NCBI RefSeq assembly: GCF_022811725.1
Contig: NZ_CP094527.1
Coordinates: 5,394,001 to 5,458,000 of the forward strand
Length of the DNA: 64,000 bases
Direction: 5' to 3'
From: Mucilaginibacter sp. SMC90
Lineage (GTDB): Bacteria > Bacteroidota > Bacteroidia > Sphingobacteriales > Sphingobacteriaceae
This document shows positions 8,119 to 17,182 of the stretch, piece after piece (position 1 is the stretch's first letter; each line of letters opens with the position of its first letter). The notes beneath the pieces are model-generated. The model saw only the letters and a list, made by a program, of their open reading frames with translations, was not told the DNA's origin and made no database searches. Made by a program: the position numbers and the translations under genes.

Positions 8119-11100
8119 ATGAAGAAAAAAATTACGCTAATTTTTGTTTTACTTATCACAATACTAACGAGGTCCTTTGCGCAGGATATTACGGTAAAAG
8201 GTATTGTTAAAGACAGCCAGGGTCTGCCAATACCTGGTGCCACTGTAAAAAATAAATCAACAAATGCCGTAACCGTTACGGATATTAAAGGCAGCTATTC
8301 AATTACCGCAAATAGTAATGCTACCCTGGTATTCAGCTTTGTAGGCTCAGCCACGCAGGAGCAACAAGTTAAAGGCCGTACTACAATTGATGTAACACTG
8401 GCCGATGCCAATAAACAACTGGAAGAAGTTGTTGTAATAGGCTACGGTACACGTGCAGTAAAAGATGTTACGGGTGCCATTAGCAGTATTAAAGCCGAAA
8501 AGTTGGAGAACGAACACCCTGCAAGCGCTACTGATATTATCAGGGGTAATATCCCCGGTATTTCGGTTGCCCTGAACACCTCAGCTAAAGGCGGCGGTAC
8601 AGGCGATTTGCAGATCAGGGGCAAAGCCTCTCTTTCGGGCAACGTTCAGCCTGTTATCGTGTTAGACGGTGTTATTTATCCCGGTCAGTTAGCTGATATC
8701 AACCCTAACGATATTGACCGTGTTGACGTACTCCGCGACCCAAGCGCGCTTGCAGTATACGGTGCGCAATCAGCAGGTGGTGTAGTGGCCATCACTACCA
8801 AAAAAGGCAAAAAAGGCGGCACACAGATCACCTTAAATGCCAACTTTGGTATCGCTCAATTATTACAAAATCAAAAATATTACACAGGCGACGGCTTTCT
8901 TAACTGGCGTGCCGACGGAGCCCGCAGTTCCAATACTTCAAACCCCTATTATTACTACAGCAACCCCAGCAATTTGCCGGATGGCGTTACGCTTGCCCAG
9001 TTTCTTAACGGAGCTACAGGCGATCCTGCCACCATCTGGCTGCAGCGTTTAGGATTATTCCCTAACGAAATTGCTAACTACCAGGCCGGTAAAATGACCG
9101 ACTGGTCGAAACTGATATTCCGTAATGGTTTCCGCCAGGATTATACCGGCAGCTTTTCAGGAAGTTCAGAAACTGTTAAATACTACGTATCAGGCAACTA
9201 TACTAAAAACCAGAACCTGATACAGGGCGGCCAGTATACCGACGGGCGTTTCCGCGTAAACCTGGAGGGCAAAGCAGCTAAATTTTTAACATTGGGCGTA
9301 AATGCGCAGTTTGCAAGCCGCGATGAAGGTGCAGCCAGCACATCGCTAAGCGGTCAGGCTATTGACAATACAGAAGCCGACTGGACCCAGATCATTAATT
9401 CATCTCCTTACGGCGACATGTACAACGCCGACGGCTCATTGCGCCGTATCGATACCGACGACAGTGGTTTAAATCAGCGTAACCCTTTCCTGGGTAATCG
9501 CTATAATCAAAACGTGGCTATTCAAAACACTTTGTTCTCAGTGCTTTTTGCACGACTGGATCTTCCGTTCGGCATTAAGTATACTGTGAATTATGCGCCA
9601 ACTATCGAATCGTACAGAAACGCCTTTTTCCGTCCGGTAGCCAACCCTAATGAGCTTTCGGGTGGTACCGCTATCCGCACACAGGAAAACCGTTACAGGT
9701 ACAACCTTGATAATATATTGAGCTGGAACAAAAGCTTCGGTATCCACAGCTTTGACGCTACCTTCCTGCTTAACAAAGAAAAATACTCAACATGGTATAC
9801 CAATGCATCAAATACGCAATTAACCCCAACCGACATTTTGGGTTACCACAACATTGGTGCAGGTACTTTGCCTGTTGAAAGCAGTGACGACCGCATTTAT
9901 AACGCCGACGCTATCATGGGCCGTATCAATTATACCCTTTTAGGTCGCTATACTTTAACTGCAACTGTACGCCGGGACGGCTTTTCGGCCTTTGGTTTAC
10001 AGCACCCCCGCCAGGTATACCCATCTGCTGCTGTGGCATGGACGTTTACCGACGAAAGCTTCATGAAAGGCGACGCATTTAAATGGCTTGACTATGGTAA
10101 ATTACGTTTCAGCTATGGTGCCAACGGTAACCGTACTTCAACAACCACTGCCGATCCATCAATTTCATTAGCTGTTTTAGGCGGTATTAAATATCCAACT
10201 GCAAACAATTCGGGCACCGTTACCAATAACAGCGGTATTTATGTAAGCACTTTACAAAATGCCCAGTTAAAATGGGAACGTACTGTGGGCCCGAACATCG
10301 GTCTTGATTTCACCATATTGCACAACAGGCTCAGCGGTTCGATAGATGTTTACGACCGTAAAACTACCGACCTGCTGGTAAAACGCAGTATTCTTGACGT
10401 TCAGGGCTATAATTCATCTGGCGATCTGGTTGGTGGTGCTAACAATTCCAACCCGTATACCAACATAGGCCAGGTTAACAATAAAGGCTTTGAAATTTCA
10501 TTGGATGGCAAGATCCTGAAAAGTGAAAACTTTAACTGGAATGCCAGTGGTACTTTCTTCCTTAACCGCAATAAGATCGTTCACCTGTACGGCGCATTCC
10601 CGGTTACTGATGCCAATGGCGTTACCACCAATGTCGAAAAAGATGATATAGGTAACGGCTGGTTTATTGGTCATGATATCAACGCCGTTTGGGACTACAA
10701 AATTCAGGGCGTATGGAAAACTACCGAAGCCGACGAGGCTGCCAAATACGGAGCCAAGCCCGGCGACTTTAAACTACAGGATGTAAATGGCGACTTTAAG
10801 TTCACTAACGATGATAAGCAATTTCTGGGTTCGCAAAACCCAAGCTTCAGCTGGTCGTTACGTAACGATTTCAATTTCCTCAAACACTTTGATTTATCGT
10901 TCCTGCTGGTATCAAGCATTGGCCAGTTAAGGCAATATAACCAGGCTTTGAATAATCCGGGCAGCGTAGGCTTTGCACGTATGAACTCATATGTGTTACC
11001 TTACTGGACACCCGATAACCAGATTGATGATTACGCCCGCTTAAACTCAGGTTCATCAGGCACTACTATCAACGTTTGGCGCAAAGCTTCGTTTGTAAGG

Positions 11101-11286
11101 TTACAAACCGCTTCTATCGGCTATACTTTCAGCCCGCAACTAATCAAACGTGTAGGCATATCAAGCGCCAAAATTTTCGTGAACGCAAGCAATGCCGCTG
11201 TGTTTTCAAGCTGGCCGCTTTGGGACCCCCAAAATGGCGGCCCTACTCCAAGATATTTATCAGCCGGGTTTAACGTAGTTTTTTAA
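8119..11286 (+). CDS. SusC-like TonB-dependent receptor
   Basis: 1055 aa outer-membrane barrel for TonB-driven uptake. Signal peptide to about residue 21 (TRSFA/Q), carboxypeptidase-regulatory-like domain (VKGIVKDSQGLPIPGATV, about 24-108), link motif EEVVVIGYGTRAVKDVTGAI, plug (about 110-230, VIVLDGVIYPG), then a 22-strand-type barrel ending in the aromatic terminus FNVVF that directs barrel assembly. No STN domain, so not FecR-coupled. The plug motif reads DPSALAVYGAQSAGGV where most SusC proteins have DASSAAIYGSRGANGV, a noticeable departure. The SusD gene begins 17 bp downstream, so the two form an operon. No glycosidase accompanies them, so substrate is unknown. Confidence 0.95.
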   Translation: MKKKITLIFVLLITILTRSFAQDITVKGIVKDSQGLPIPGATVKNKSTNAVTVTDIKGSYSITANSNATLVFSFVGSATQEQQVKGRTTIDVTLADANKQLEEVVVIGYGTRAVKDVTGAISSIKAEKLENEHPASATDIIRGNIPGISVALNTSAKGGGTGDLQIRGKASLSGNVQPVIVLDGVIYPGQLADINPNDIDRVDVLRDPSALAVYGAQSAGGVVAITTKKGKKGGTQITLNANFGIAQLLQNQKYYTGDGFLNWRADGARSSNTSNPYYYYSNPSNLPDGVTLAQFLNGATGDPATIWLQRLGLFPNEIANYQAGKMTDWSKLIFRNGFRQDYTGSFSGSSETVKYYVSGNYTKNQNLIQGGQYTDGRFRVNLEGKAAKFLTLGVNAQFASRDEGAASTSLSGQAIDNTEADWTQIINSSPYGDMYNADGSLRRIDTDDSGLNQRNPFLGNRYNQNVAIQNTLFSVLFARLDLPFGIKYTVNYAPTIESYRNAFFRPVANPNELSGGTAIRTQENRYRYNLDNILSWNKSFGIHSFDATFLLNKEKYSTWYTNASNTQLTPTDILGYHNIGAGTLPVESSDDRIYNADAIMGRINYTLLGRYTLTATVRRDGFSAFGLQHPRQVYPSAAVAWTFTDESFMKGDAFKWLDYGKLRFSYGANGNRTSTTTADPSISLAVLGGIKYPTANNSGTVTNNSGIYVSTLQNAQLKWERTVGPNIGLDFTILHNRLSGSIDVYDRKTTDLLVKRSILDVQGYNSSGDLVGGANNSNPYTNIGQVNNKGFEISLDGKILKSENFNWNASGTFFLNRNKIVHLYGAFPVTDANGVTTNVEKDDIGNGWFIGHDINAVWDYKIQGVWKTTEADEAAKYGAKPGDFKLQDVNGDFKFTNDDKQFLGSQNPSFSWSLRNDFNFLKHFDLSFLLVSSIGQLRQYNQALNNPGSVGFARMNSYVLPYWTPDNQIDDYARLNSGSSGTTINVWRKASFVRLQTASIGYTFSPQLIKRVGISSAKIFVNASNAAVFSSWPLWDPQNGGPTPRYLSAGFNVVF

Positions 11287-11303
11287 AGAAGGGATTTTAA
11301 TAC

Positions 11304-13178
11304 ATGAATAAGATAAACAAAAACATCATGGCTGCGGCTTTAACAGCGGCAACTATATTTATAACCGGAGGATGTACCAAGCGGGCTGACCTATATCCGC
11401 AGGCACCTTCAAAATTTACACCCGACGTAACTTACACCTCGCCCGCTGCATTTAAAGCTGCTTTGGCAACGCTAAACGTAAGCGTTAGGTTTGAATACTT
11501 CGGCGATTCGGCACCATTGCTTACCGAATCAATTTTTACAGATGCCGCCGTTGAGGGCACTACGGATAAAACGACACCAGCGCAAGACCTTAACGCGCGT
11601 ATCACCCCTACCGCCAACCTAAACAGCGACGACTATAATAAAATAGGCCGCTACTGGAGCGCGTGGTACCAGGGCATCCACGACTGTAACGTTATTTTAT
11701 CGAGGATAGATAACATCAAGTGGCCGTCAGATGCAGATAAAAACCTGGTGAAGGCTACGGCATTATTTCACCGGGCTTACCGTTACTATCGTTTGGTACA
11801 TGAGTTTGGCGATGTGCCCCTGCTGCTTAAAGAAGAAACCGCTGTAAATACAGGTTACTTTAGTACGCAACGTATTGTTATCCTCAAGCAAATGAAAACC
11901 GACCTGGAGTTTGCGGTAGCTAACCTTACCGATGCAAACGCCAAAGGCGACATTTCAAAAGGTGGTGCTGCCCACCTTTTAGCCAAGGTTGATCTTGCGC
12001 TTGGTTTATTTGACGATGCTATAGCAGCATGTAACGTTGCTATTAACGGCCCATACCACCTCATGACCAATCGCTTTGGTATCGTAGCAGGCGATGCTTC
12101 AAAAAACATCATCTGGGACCTTCACCGTCCTGAAAACAAAGCGTTAGGAACCAATGCCGAAGCTTTGTATGTAGTACTTGACCGCGAAACACTTGACGGT
12201 GCTACACCAAACGGATCGCAGGTGATGAGAAACTGCGTACCGATGTGGCATAATGGTACTATCCTTACTCCCGGCGCGCTTAAACCGGGTATTTCAGATA
12301 AGGTTACCGAAGAGTTTCCGCTTACGCTTTGGTATGGTCGTGGCATCGGCCGTTTACGCGGCACCCCATATGCCACCAAATACATCTGGACAGATAATAC
12401 CGATTTGAGGCACGCTCCCGGAAACTGGATGAACATGACCGATTTGGTTTACAACAGTCCGGCTATTAAAACATCTGATCCTGCGTGGTATGGTAAGCAC
12501 CTTGAACAATATACTGATGCTAACGTAAACCAGCGTTTCCTGAATGGGGCCAAAGATACCATCCGCGCATGGTTTGGCTGGCCGCACTACAAGGTATTCA
12601 TTGGTTCGGGCCCTATTGCGCTTGATAAATGGTGGAGCCCGCCGCGCGGTACCAATACCGACTGGTATGTATTCCGTTTAGCCGAAACCTATTTGCTGCG
12701 AGCCGAAGCCTATGTATGGAAAGGTCAAACCGGCCTTGCTATGGATGACATCAACAAAGTAAGGGCACGCGCTAATGCACAATTATTAACCGATGCAGGC
12801 AGTGTGAACATAGGCACCATTCTTGACGAACGCCAAAGGGAACTGTACTGGGAAGAGCCCCGTAAAACCGAGCTTACCCGTATTGCTTACATCTTTGCAC
12901 AAACAGGGATTCCTGCATACAACGGAAAAAGCTACAACGTGGCCAATTTTTCAACAAACAACTTTTTTTATGACAGGATCATGGAGAAGAACGATTTTTA
13001 CAAAAACCCTAACGTTGTAACCAACTCGGGTAATCACTTCACCATTTCGCCATACCACGTGTTATGGCCTATCCCGCAAAGCGAGATCGACCTGAATGTA
13101 AATGGGCATATTAACCAAAGCAAAGGTTATTCTGGTTCTGAAACCAATATACCTGCACTTGATAAGATAGTACCATAA
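11304..13178 (+). CDS. SusD/RagB-like outer-membrane lipoprotein
   Basis: 624 aa, surface lipoprotein that forms the lid of the preceding SusC barrel and binds its ligand. Lipobox at ITGGC (cysteine after the N-terminal hydrophobic stretch), then the helical TPR-like SusD fold: LFHRAYRYYRLVHEFGDVPLL is the hallmark second helix-pair and YLLRAEAYVWKGQTG the C-terminal one. It is about 100 residues longer than most SusD proteins, with inserts in the middle and C-terminal parts. A strong terminator follows at 13205, so the operon appears to hold only these two genes. Confidence 0.94.
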   Translation: MNKINKNIMAAALTAATIFITGGCTKRADLYPQAPSKFTPDVTYTSPAAFKAALATLNVSVRFEYFGDSAPLLTESIFTDAAVEGTTDKTTPAQDLNARITPTANLNSDDYNKIGRYWSAWYQGIHDCNVILSRIDNIKWPSDADKNLVKATALFHRAYRYYRLVHEFGDVPLLLKEETAVNTGYFSTQRIVILKQMKTDLEFAVANLTDANAKGDISKGGAAHLLAKVDLALGLFDDAIAACNVAINGPYHLMTNRFGIVAGDASKNIIWDLHRPENKALGTNAEALYVVLDRETLDGATPNGSQVMRNCVPMWHNGTILTPGALKPGISDKVTEEFPLTLWYGRGIGRLRGTPYATKYIWTDNTDLRHAPGNWMNMTDLVYNSPAIKTSDPAWYGKHLEQYTDANVNQRFLNGAKDTIRAWFGWPHYKVFIGSGPIALDKWWSPPRGTNTDWYVFRLAETYLLRAEAYVWKGQTGLAMDDINKVRARANAQLLTDAGSVNIGTILDERQRELYWEEPRKTELTRIAYIFAQTGIPAYNGKSYNVANFSTNNFFYDRIMEKNDFYKNPNVVTNSGNHFTISPYHVLWPIPQSEIDLNVNGHINQSKGYSGSETNIPALDKIVP

Positions 13179-13204
13179 TTTAGTTGAATTTGTAACATTT
13201 GAGC

Positions 13205-13238
13205 CGGGCATTAGTCAATTGATTAGTGCCCGTTTTTT
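13205..13238 (+). terminator. Intrinsic terminator of the SusC/SusD operon
   Basis: A near-perfect hairpin spans 13205-13232 (CGGGCATTAGTCA paired with TGATTAGTGCCCG using two G-U pairs), followed by six Ts. It lies 27 nt after the SusD stop. Confidence 0.85.
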
Positions 13239-13340
13239 GTTTTATGCAAAATTGAAAGGATAAAATAATTAACCGGAACCACATTTAACTATCTGTTTTT
13301 TTTACATATTTAATCATTATTTAAAACCTTATATCAAAAT

Positions 13341-14456
13341 ATGGGCCTGTTCAATATCCTTCGTAATGAATTTATAGATGTAATAGAGTGGGTTGATACC
13401 ACACAAAATACACTTGTATGGAAATTTCCACGCCATGATAATGCCATTAAAATGGGAGCTAAACTCATTGTACGCGAATCGCAGGCAGCAGTTTTCATGA
13501 ACGAGGGGCGCATTGCCGACGTGTATGCTCCCGGTACCTATGAGCTTCAAACTCAAAACATGCCACTGCTAACAACTTTAATGAGCTGGAAATACGGCTT
13601 TGAAAGCCCGTTTAAGGTTGATGTGTTTTTTGTGAGCCTGCGCCAGTTCACCAATCAAAAATGGGGTACCAAAAATCCGGTCATGATCCGCGACGCCGAG
13701 TTTGGCCCTGTGAGGCTGAGGGCATTCGGCTCGTTCAATTTTAAGGTTCAGGAGCCAAAAAAATTCATTGCCGAAATATCCGCTACCAACCCCGACTTTG
13801 TTATTGAAGATATCAATGAACAGTTGCGCAACACCGTTGTATCCCGAGGGATGGATGCCGTAGCCGAATCAAAAATTAACGTGCTTGACCTGGCGGCCAA
13901 CTACAATGAAATGGGGAAATTCATAACTGAATCTATCCAGCCCGATTTTGCCGAACTTGGCCTGAACCTTACCAAATTACTGGTTGAAAACATCTCCCTT
14001 CCACCCGAAGTTGAGCAGGTGCTTGACAAACGCAGCGAAATGGGCATACTGGGCAACCTGGGTGCTTATGCGCAATTCCAGGCGGCCAATGCCATTGAAA
14101 AATCTGCCGAAAACACTATCGGAGGGAATTTAGGGGCAGCAGGTATGGGCCTGGGTGTTGGCGCCGCTATGATGGGGCAGGTTGGCAATATCTTTCAGCA
14201 AAACCAGGTTACACCTAATAATACTGGTGCTGATACACCGCCGCCGCCACCCGCTGCCGGCGTTCAATACCATATTGTAAAAGACGGAAAATCTGACGGG
14301 CCACACTCAATCAACGATATCAATGCCATGGTTAGCAGCGGAGCATTAAGCAGGGAGAGCATGATCTGGAAAAAAGGTATGGCTGCATGGGCCGCTGCCT
14401 CATCAGTTGAAGAAGTAGCTGAACTGTTCAATAACGTTCCGCCACCGATAGCCTGA
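13341..14456 (+). CDS. SPFH-domain protein with C-terminal GYF_2 domain
   Basis: 371 aa cytoplasmic protein. SPFH/band-7 type domain (about 30-245), as in the group often annotated virion core protein, with B. subtilis YdjI as the best-known relative; then a glycine/methionine-rich stretch (about 255-280), a proline linker (PPPPPAAG) and a GYF_2-type domain (about 307-365, VQYHIVKDGKSDGPHS and MIWKKGMAAWAAA). SPFH proteins oligomerise on membranes as scaffolds. It has no signal peptide or membrane segment itself; the next gene, 32 bp downstream, encodes a membrane-anchored zinc-ribbon protein that could tether it, as YdjG does in the Bacillus pspA-ydjGHI system (inference). No PspA gene is adjacent. 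Confidence 0.9.
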   Translation: MGLFNILRNEFIDVIEWVDTTQNTLVWKFPRHDNAIKMGAKLIVRESQAAVFMNEGRIADVYAPGTYELQTQNMPLLTTLMSWKYGFESPFKVDVFFVSLRQFTNQKWGTKNPVMIRDAEFGPVRLRAFGSFNFKVQEPKKFIAEISATNPDFVIEDINEQLRNTVVSRGMDAVAESKINVLDLAANYNEMGKFITESIQPDFAELGLNLTKLLVENISLPPEVEQVLDKRSEMGILGNLGAYAQFQAANAIEKSAENTIGGNLGAAGMGLGVGAAMMGQVGNIFQQNQVTPNNTGADTPPPPPAAGVQYHIVKDGKSDGPHSINDINAMVSSGALSRESMIWKKGMAAWAAASSVEEVAELFNNVPPPIA

Positions 14457-14488
14457 CCTGTAACTATTCCTAAATCTATATTTCTGAA

Positions 14489-15619
14489 ATGAACAACCCG
14501 GTTAATCCATCGGCCATAAACAATTCATTAAACTGTTCGGGCTGCGGAGCGCTACTGCACTTTAATCCCGGCACTCATAATTTACTGTGTGATTATTGCG
14601 GAGTAAGCAATGTTATTGAAAGCGCCCCCGATAGTCGCGACATTTCACCTTATGATTATGAGGAGTTTGTTGCCGGTATCGATAACACCAAGCAAAGCGC
14701 CGATCTGAAGGTAGTAAATTGCAAAAACTGTGGCTCACAAACTATTCTCGATCAGTTTGTAACCTCTGATAAATGCCCGTTCTGTACGGCTCCCTTAGTG
14801 TTGGATCTGGAAAGCGGTCAGCAATATGTACCGCCCCATTATATTTTGCCCTTTGCCGTCACCCAGCAGCAGGGTGTTGAGTTTTTCAAAAAATGGCTTA
14901 AAAGCTTGTGGTGGGCTCCAAATGATCTGGCTAAAAAAGTAAGCGATAGTTCATCAGCGTTAAAAGGTGTTTATCTGCCTCACTGGACCTACGACACTTA
15001 CACTGTAACCGATTACAGCGGCGAGCGCGGAGACTACTATTACACTACCGAAACCTATACTGAAACGGTAGACGGTAAAACACAAACCAGGACCAGGGAA
15101 GTACGCCACACCAGTTGGTCGTATGCGTCGGGAACGGTAGAATGTTATTTCCGCGACCTGATGGTACCCGCCAGTAACTCGCTGCCCGAGAAAACACTTA
15201 ATAAACTTGGCCCCTGGAATTTTGATATGCTGGTTAAGTTTGATGAACGATACATGAGCGGTTTCCGTTCCGAAACCTATCAGTTAGATCCTGAACAGGG
15301 CTTTGTTAAAGCAGCAGAACAAACCGTTGGAGAAATAAATTCGGCCATAAGAGATGATATTGGTGGCGATGAGCAAAGGATAGACAGCACAGATACCCAA
15401 TACCTTGACAAAGCGATCAAGTACCTGATGCTCCCTGTTTGGGTAAGTGCCTATAACTACAACAACAAGATATATCAGTTTACAGTGAACGCAAGCACTG
15501 GTGAGGTTATTGGCCAGCGCCCGGTAAGTGTTATTAAAATAATCCTTGCTGTACTATTGATAATTGCATTGGTAATAGCAGGAGTAATCCTGTATCAAAA
15601 TGCCCACCCTAACGCGTAA
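14489..15619 (+). CDS. Membrane-anchored double zinc-ribbon protein (YdjG-like)
   Basis: 376 aa. Two zinc ribbons at the N-terminus: Cys16/19 with Cys34/37, and Cys78/81 with Cys96/99. A central domain (about 115-340) contains a Tyr/Thr-rich stretch, and a single hydrophobic helix lies near the C-terminus (about 348-368, IILAVLLIIALVIAGVIL). Homologues are often annotated as PriA/TFIIB-type zinc-ribbon or helicase-like because of the ribbons, but no helicase motif is present. Pairing with the SPFH gene suggests a membrane-surface complex related to the Bacillus YdjG/YdjI proteins; role in membrane stress is inference. The operon ends in a perfect hairpin at 15651. Confidence 0.88.
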   Translation: MNNPVNPSAINNSLNCSGCGALLHFNPGTHNLLCDYCGVSNVIESAPDSRDISPYDYEEFVAGIDNTKQSADLKVVNCKNCGSQTILDQFVTSDKCPFCTAPLVLDLESGQQYVPPHYILPFAVTQQQGVEFFKKWLKSLWWAPNDLAKKVSDSSSALKGVYLPHWTYDTYTVTDYSGERGDYYYTTETYTETVDGKTQTRTREVRHTSWSYASGTVECYFRDLMVPASNSLPEKTLNKLGPWNFDMLVKFDERYMSGFRSETYQLDPEQGFVKAAEQTVGEINSAIRDDIGGDEQRIDSTDTQYLDKAIKYLMLPVWVSAYNYNNKIYQFTVNASTGEVIGQRPVSVIKIILAVLLIIALVIAGVILYQNAHPNA

Positions 15620-15650
15620 CAGCGGTAATGCTATTTATAGATATTAAATA

Positions 15651-15694
15651 AAAAGGCAAAGCGCTGAGAACACGATCTCAGCGCTTTGCCTTTT
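15651..15694. terminator. Perfect 19-bp hairpin terminator
   Basis: The arm at 15651-15669 (AAAAGGCAAAGCGCTGAGA) is exactly complementary to 15676-15694 around a 6-nt loop. A/T-rich ends make it usable on both strands. It isolates the SPFH/zinc-ribbon operon from the next operon. Confidence 0.9.
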
Positions 15695-15769
15695 ATAAAA
15701 CGCTTCCGAAGGGCTAAACAAATACTTTATATAACATCCCGCCGTCCGGTTAAAAAAAATGAAAATAAA

Positions 15770-15801
15770 TTTGCGTAACTCACAAGTTACATATAAATTT
15801 G
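15770..15801 (+). promoter_or_regulatory. Bacteroidota-type promoter of the SRPBCC/ArsR operon
   Basis: TTTG (15770-15773) and TAAATTTG (15794-15801) match the -33 TTTG and -7 TAnnTTTG elements with a 20-bp spacer. Transcription would begin around 15808, leaving a leader of only about 15 nt before the ATG at 15824. Confidence 0.75.
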
Positions 15802-15818
15802 AGTAACCTTAAAGTTAC
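15775..15818. promoter_or_regulatory. Twin palindromic operators, GTAAC-N6-GTTAC
   Basis: Two 16-bp palindromes, GTAACTCACAAGTTAC (15775-15790) and GTAACCTTAAAGTTAC (15803-15818), lie 28 bp apart start to start. The first fills the -33/-7 spacer; the second covers the predicted start of transcription. This is the usual layout for repression by a dimeric winged-helix factor, most likely the ArsR protein encoded as the second gene of the operon. Confidence 0.7.
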
Positions 15819-15823
15819 CTATT

Positions 15824-16273
15824 ATGGCAAAAATCATTCAACACCAATTATTTTATCCTCACCCACCAGAGGTGGTTTGGGAGTATTTAACCGATCAGGA
15901 ACTCGTATCTCAATGGTTGATGCCCGGTGATCTGAAACCTATACCGGGCCACGAATTCCAGCTGAAGGCCAAACCCATGCCTGAAATGGATTTCGACGGG
16001 ATTTTTTATTGTAAGATCCTGGAGGTTATCCCATTTAAAAAGCTTTCCTATTCATGGAAGTTCGGACCGGGCAACGGCGAATTGAGCGACTCGACAGTGA
16101 ACTGGCTGCTAACAGAGAAAGATAATGGTACCGAGCTGCTGCTGGAACACCGCGATTTTACGGGCCCGGAAAACTTGTTGATGTTTGCTTCAATGAAAGA
16201 AGGCTGGTTGGTACTTATCAATAAAATGCTGCAGGTTATAAACGCAGGAAAACATGGAACAAAACAGGCTTGA
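15824..16273 (+). CDS. SRPBCC/AHSA1-family protein
   Basis: 149 aa, one START-like SRPBCC domain with a hydrophobic ligand pocket. Seen: N-terminal IIQHQLFYPHPPEVVWEYLTD, central YSWKFGPGNGELSDSTVNWLL, and the long C-terminal helix. AHSA1-like proteins of this size are typically encoded next to small ArsR regulators, as here, and their ligands are mostly unknown. The next gene starts 20 nt before this stop codon, so the two are translationally coupled. The ATG lies just behind the twin operators. Confidence 0.9.
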   Translation: MAKIIQHQLFYPHPPEVVWEYLTDQELVSQWLMPGDLKPIPGHEFQLKAKPMPEMDFDGIFYCKILEVIPFKKLSYSWKFGPGNGELSDSTVNWLLTEKDNGTELLLEHRDFTGPENLLMFASMKEGWLVLINKMLQVINAGKHGTKQA

Positions 16274-16580
16274 CGTATTCCAGGTGATTGCCGACCCAAG
16301 CAGGAGGCAGATCCTGCACCTGCTTTCAAAAGACAGCCGGACAATTAATTCGCTCGCCGAAAATTTCGATATGAGCAGGCCGGCCGTTTCCAAGCATATT
16401 AAAGTGCTTTACAACGCAGGCTTCATCGCTATACAGGATATTGGCCGGGAAAGGCATTGTATATTAAAACAGGACGGCTTTAAAGAGTTAAAAGCATGGT
16501 TAGCCTACTATGATAAGTTCTGGGGCGACAAGCTGGACAAACTGGGGGCCTTAATGAACGATAAAGTAAATAAAAAATGA
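16254..16580 (+). CDS. ArsR-family winged-helix repressor
   Basis: 108 aa. Winged HTH over nearly the whole length: DPSRRQILHLLSKDSRTINS, recognition helix in MSRPAVSKHIKVLYNAGFI, wing in IQDIGRERHCILK. There is no cysteine pair of the metal-sensing type, so it belongs to the group that pairs with SRPBCC proteins rather than the arsenic/zinc sensors. It overlaps the gene before by 20 nt and the gene after by 4 nt (ATGA), and it probably represses its own operon through the GTAAC-N6-GTTAC sites. Confidence 0.92.
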   Translation: MEQNRLDVFQVIADPSRRQILHLLSKDSRTINSLAENFDMSRPAVSKHIKVLYNAGFIAIQDIGRERHCILKQDGFKELKAWLAYYDKFWGDKLDKLGALMNDKVNKK

Positions 16581-17026
16581 AAGATCAGGATTTAACTATC
16601 ACCATTTCAGTAAATCAAACGCCGAAAGAGGCCTTTGATGCCATCAACAATGTTCGTGGATGGTGGTCGGAAGAAGTTAAGGGCGGCACAGAAAAACTAA
16701 ACGATGAGTTTACTTATAAAGCCCGCCACCTTCACCGCTGTACCATGAAACTAACGGAAGTTATCCCCTACCAAAAAGTGGTTTGGCTTGTACTGGATAA
16801 CTATTTCAGTTTTACCCAGGATCAAACCGAATGGCAAAACACCAAAATTGTATTTGAAATTTCTGAAAAAGATGGCAAAACGCAGGTACGTTTTACGCAC
16901 CAGGGCCTGGTTCCGCAGCATGAATGTTATGAAGTTTGTTCAAACGCGTGGACAGGTTACATCACCGGCAGTTTATACAACCTAATAACAACGGGCAAGG
17001 GAGAGCCTAATCCCAAAGAAAGTTAG
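16577..17026 (+). CDS. SRPBCC-family protein
   Basis: 149 aa, second START-like domain protein of the operon: TITISVNQTPKEAFDAINN, GWWSEEVKGGTEKLNDEFTY, and a C-terminal helix (NAWTGYITGSLYNLI). It differs clearly in sequence from the first SRPBCC gene, so it is not a recent duplicate. Its ATG overlaps the stop of the ArsR gene by 4 nt. Ligand unknown. Confidence 0.9.
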   Translation: MKDQDLTITISVNQTPKEAFDAINNVRGWWSEEVKGGTEKLNDEFTYKARHLHRCTMKLTEVIPYQKVVWLVLDNYFSFTQDQTEWQNTKIVFEISEKDGKTQVRFTHQGLVPQHECYEVCSNAWTGYITGSLYNLITTGKGEPNPKES

Positions 17027-17052
17027 CTATTCGTTTTTACCCAGGATCTTGT

Positions 17053-17096
17053 GCGGCAGCCGGACTATGCTTCAGAAACTTAAGTCTGGCTGCCGC
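17053..17096 (+). terminator. Hairpin terminator after the SRPBCC/ArsR operon
   Basis: GCGGCAGCCGGACT (17053-17066) pairs with AGTCTGGCTGCCGC (17083-17096), 14 bp with one G-U pair, around a 16-nt loop. The tail is only moderately T-rich. Confidence 0.65.
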
Positions 17097-17182
17097 CTTG
17101 CTATTCCTTTACCTGTTTATCGAATTTTATCACTGCTTGATATCCAAAAATTCAGGAGATTTACATTTAAGAAAATTTACTT

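Noticed and set aside
16048..16393. Two overlapping minus-strand frames across the SRPBCC/ArsR genes
   Set aside because: Antisense to well-supported domains; no features of their own.
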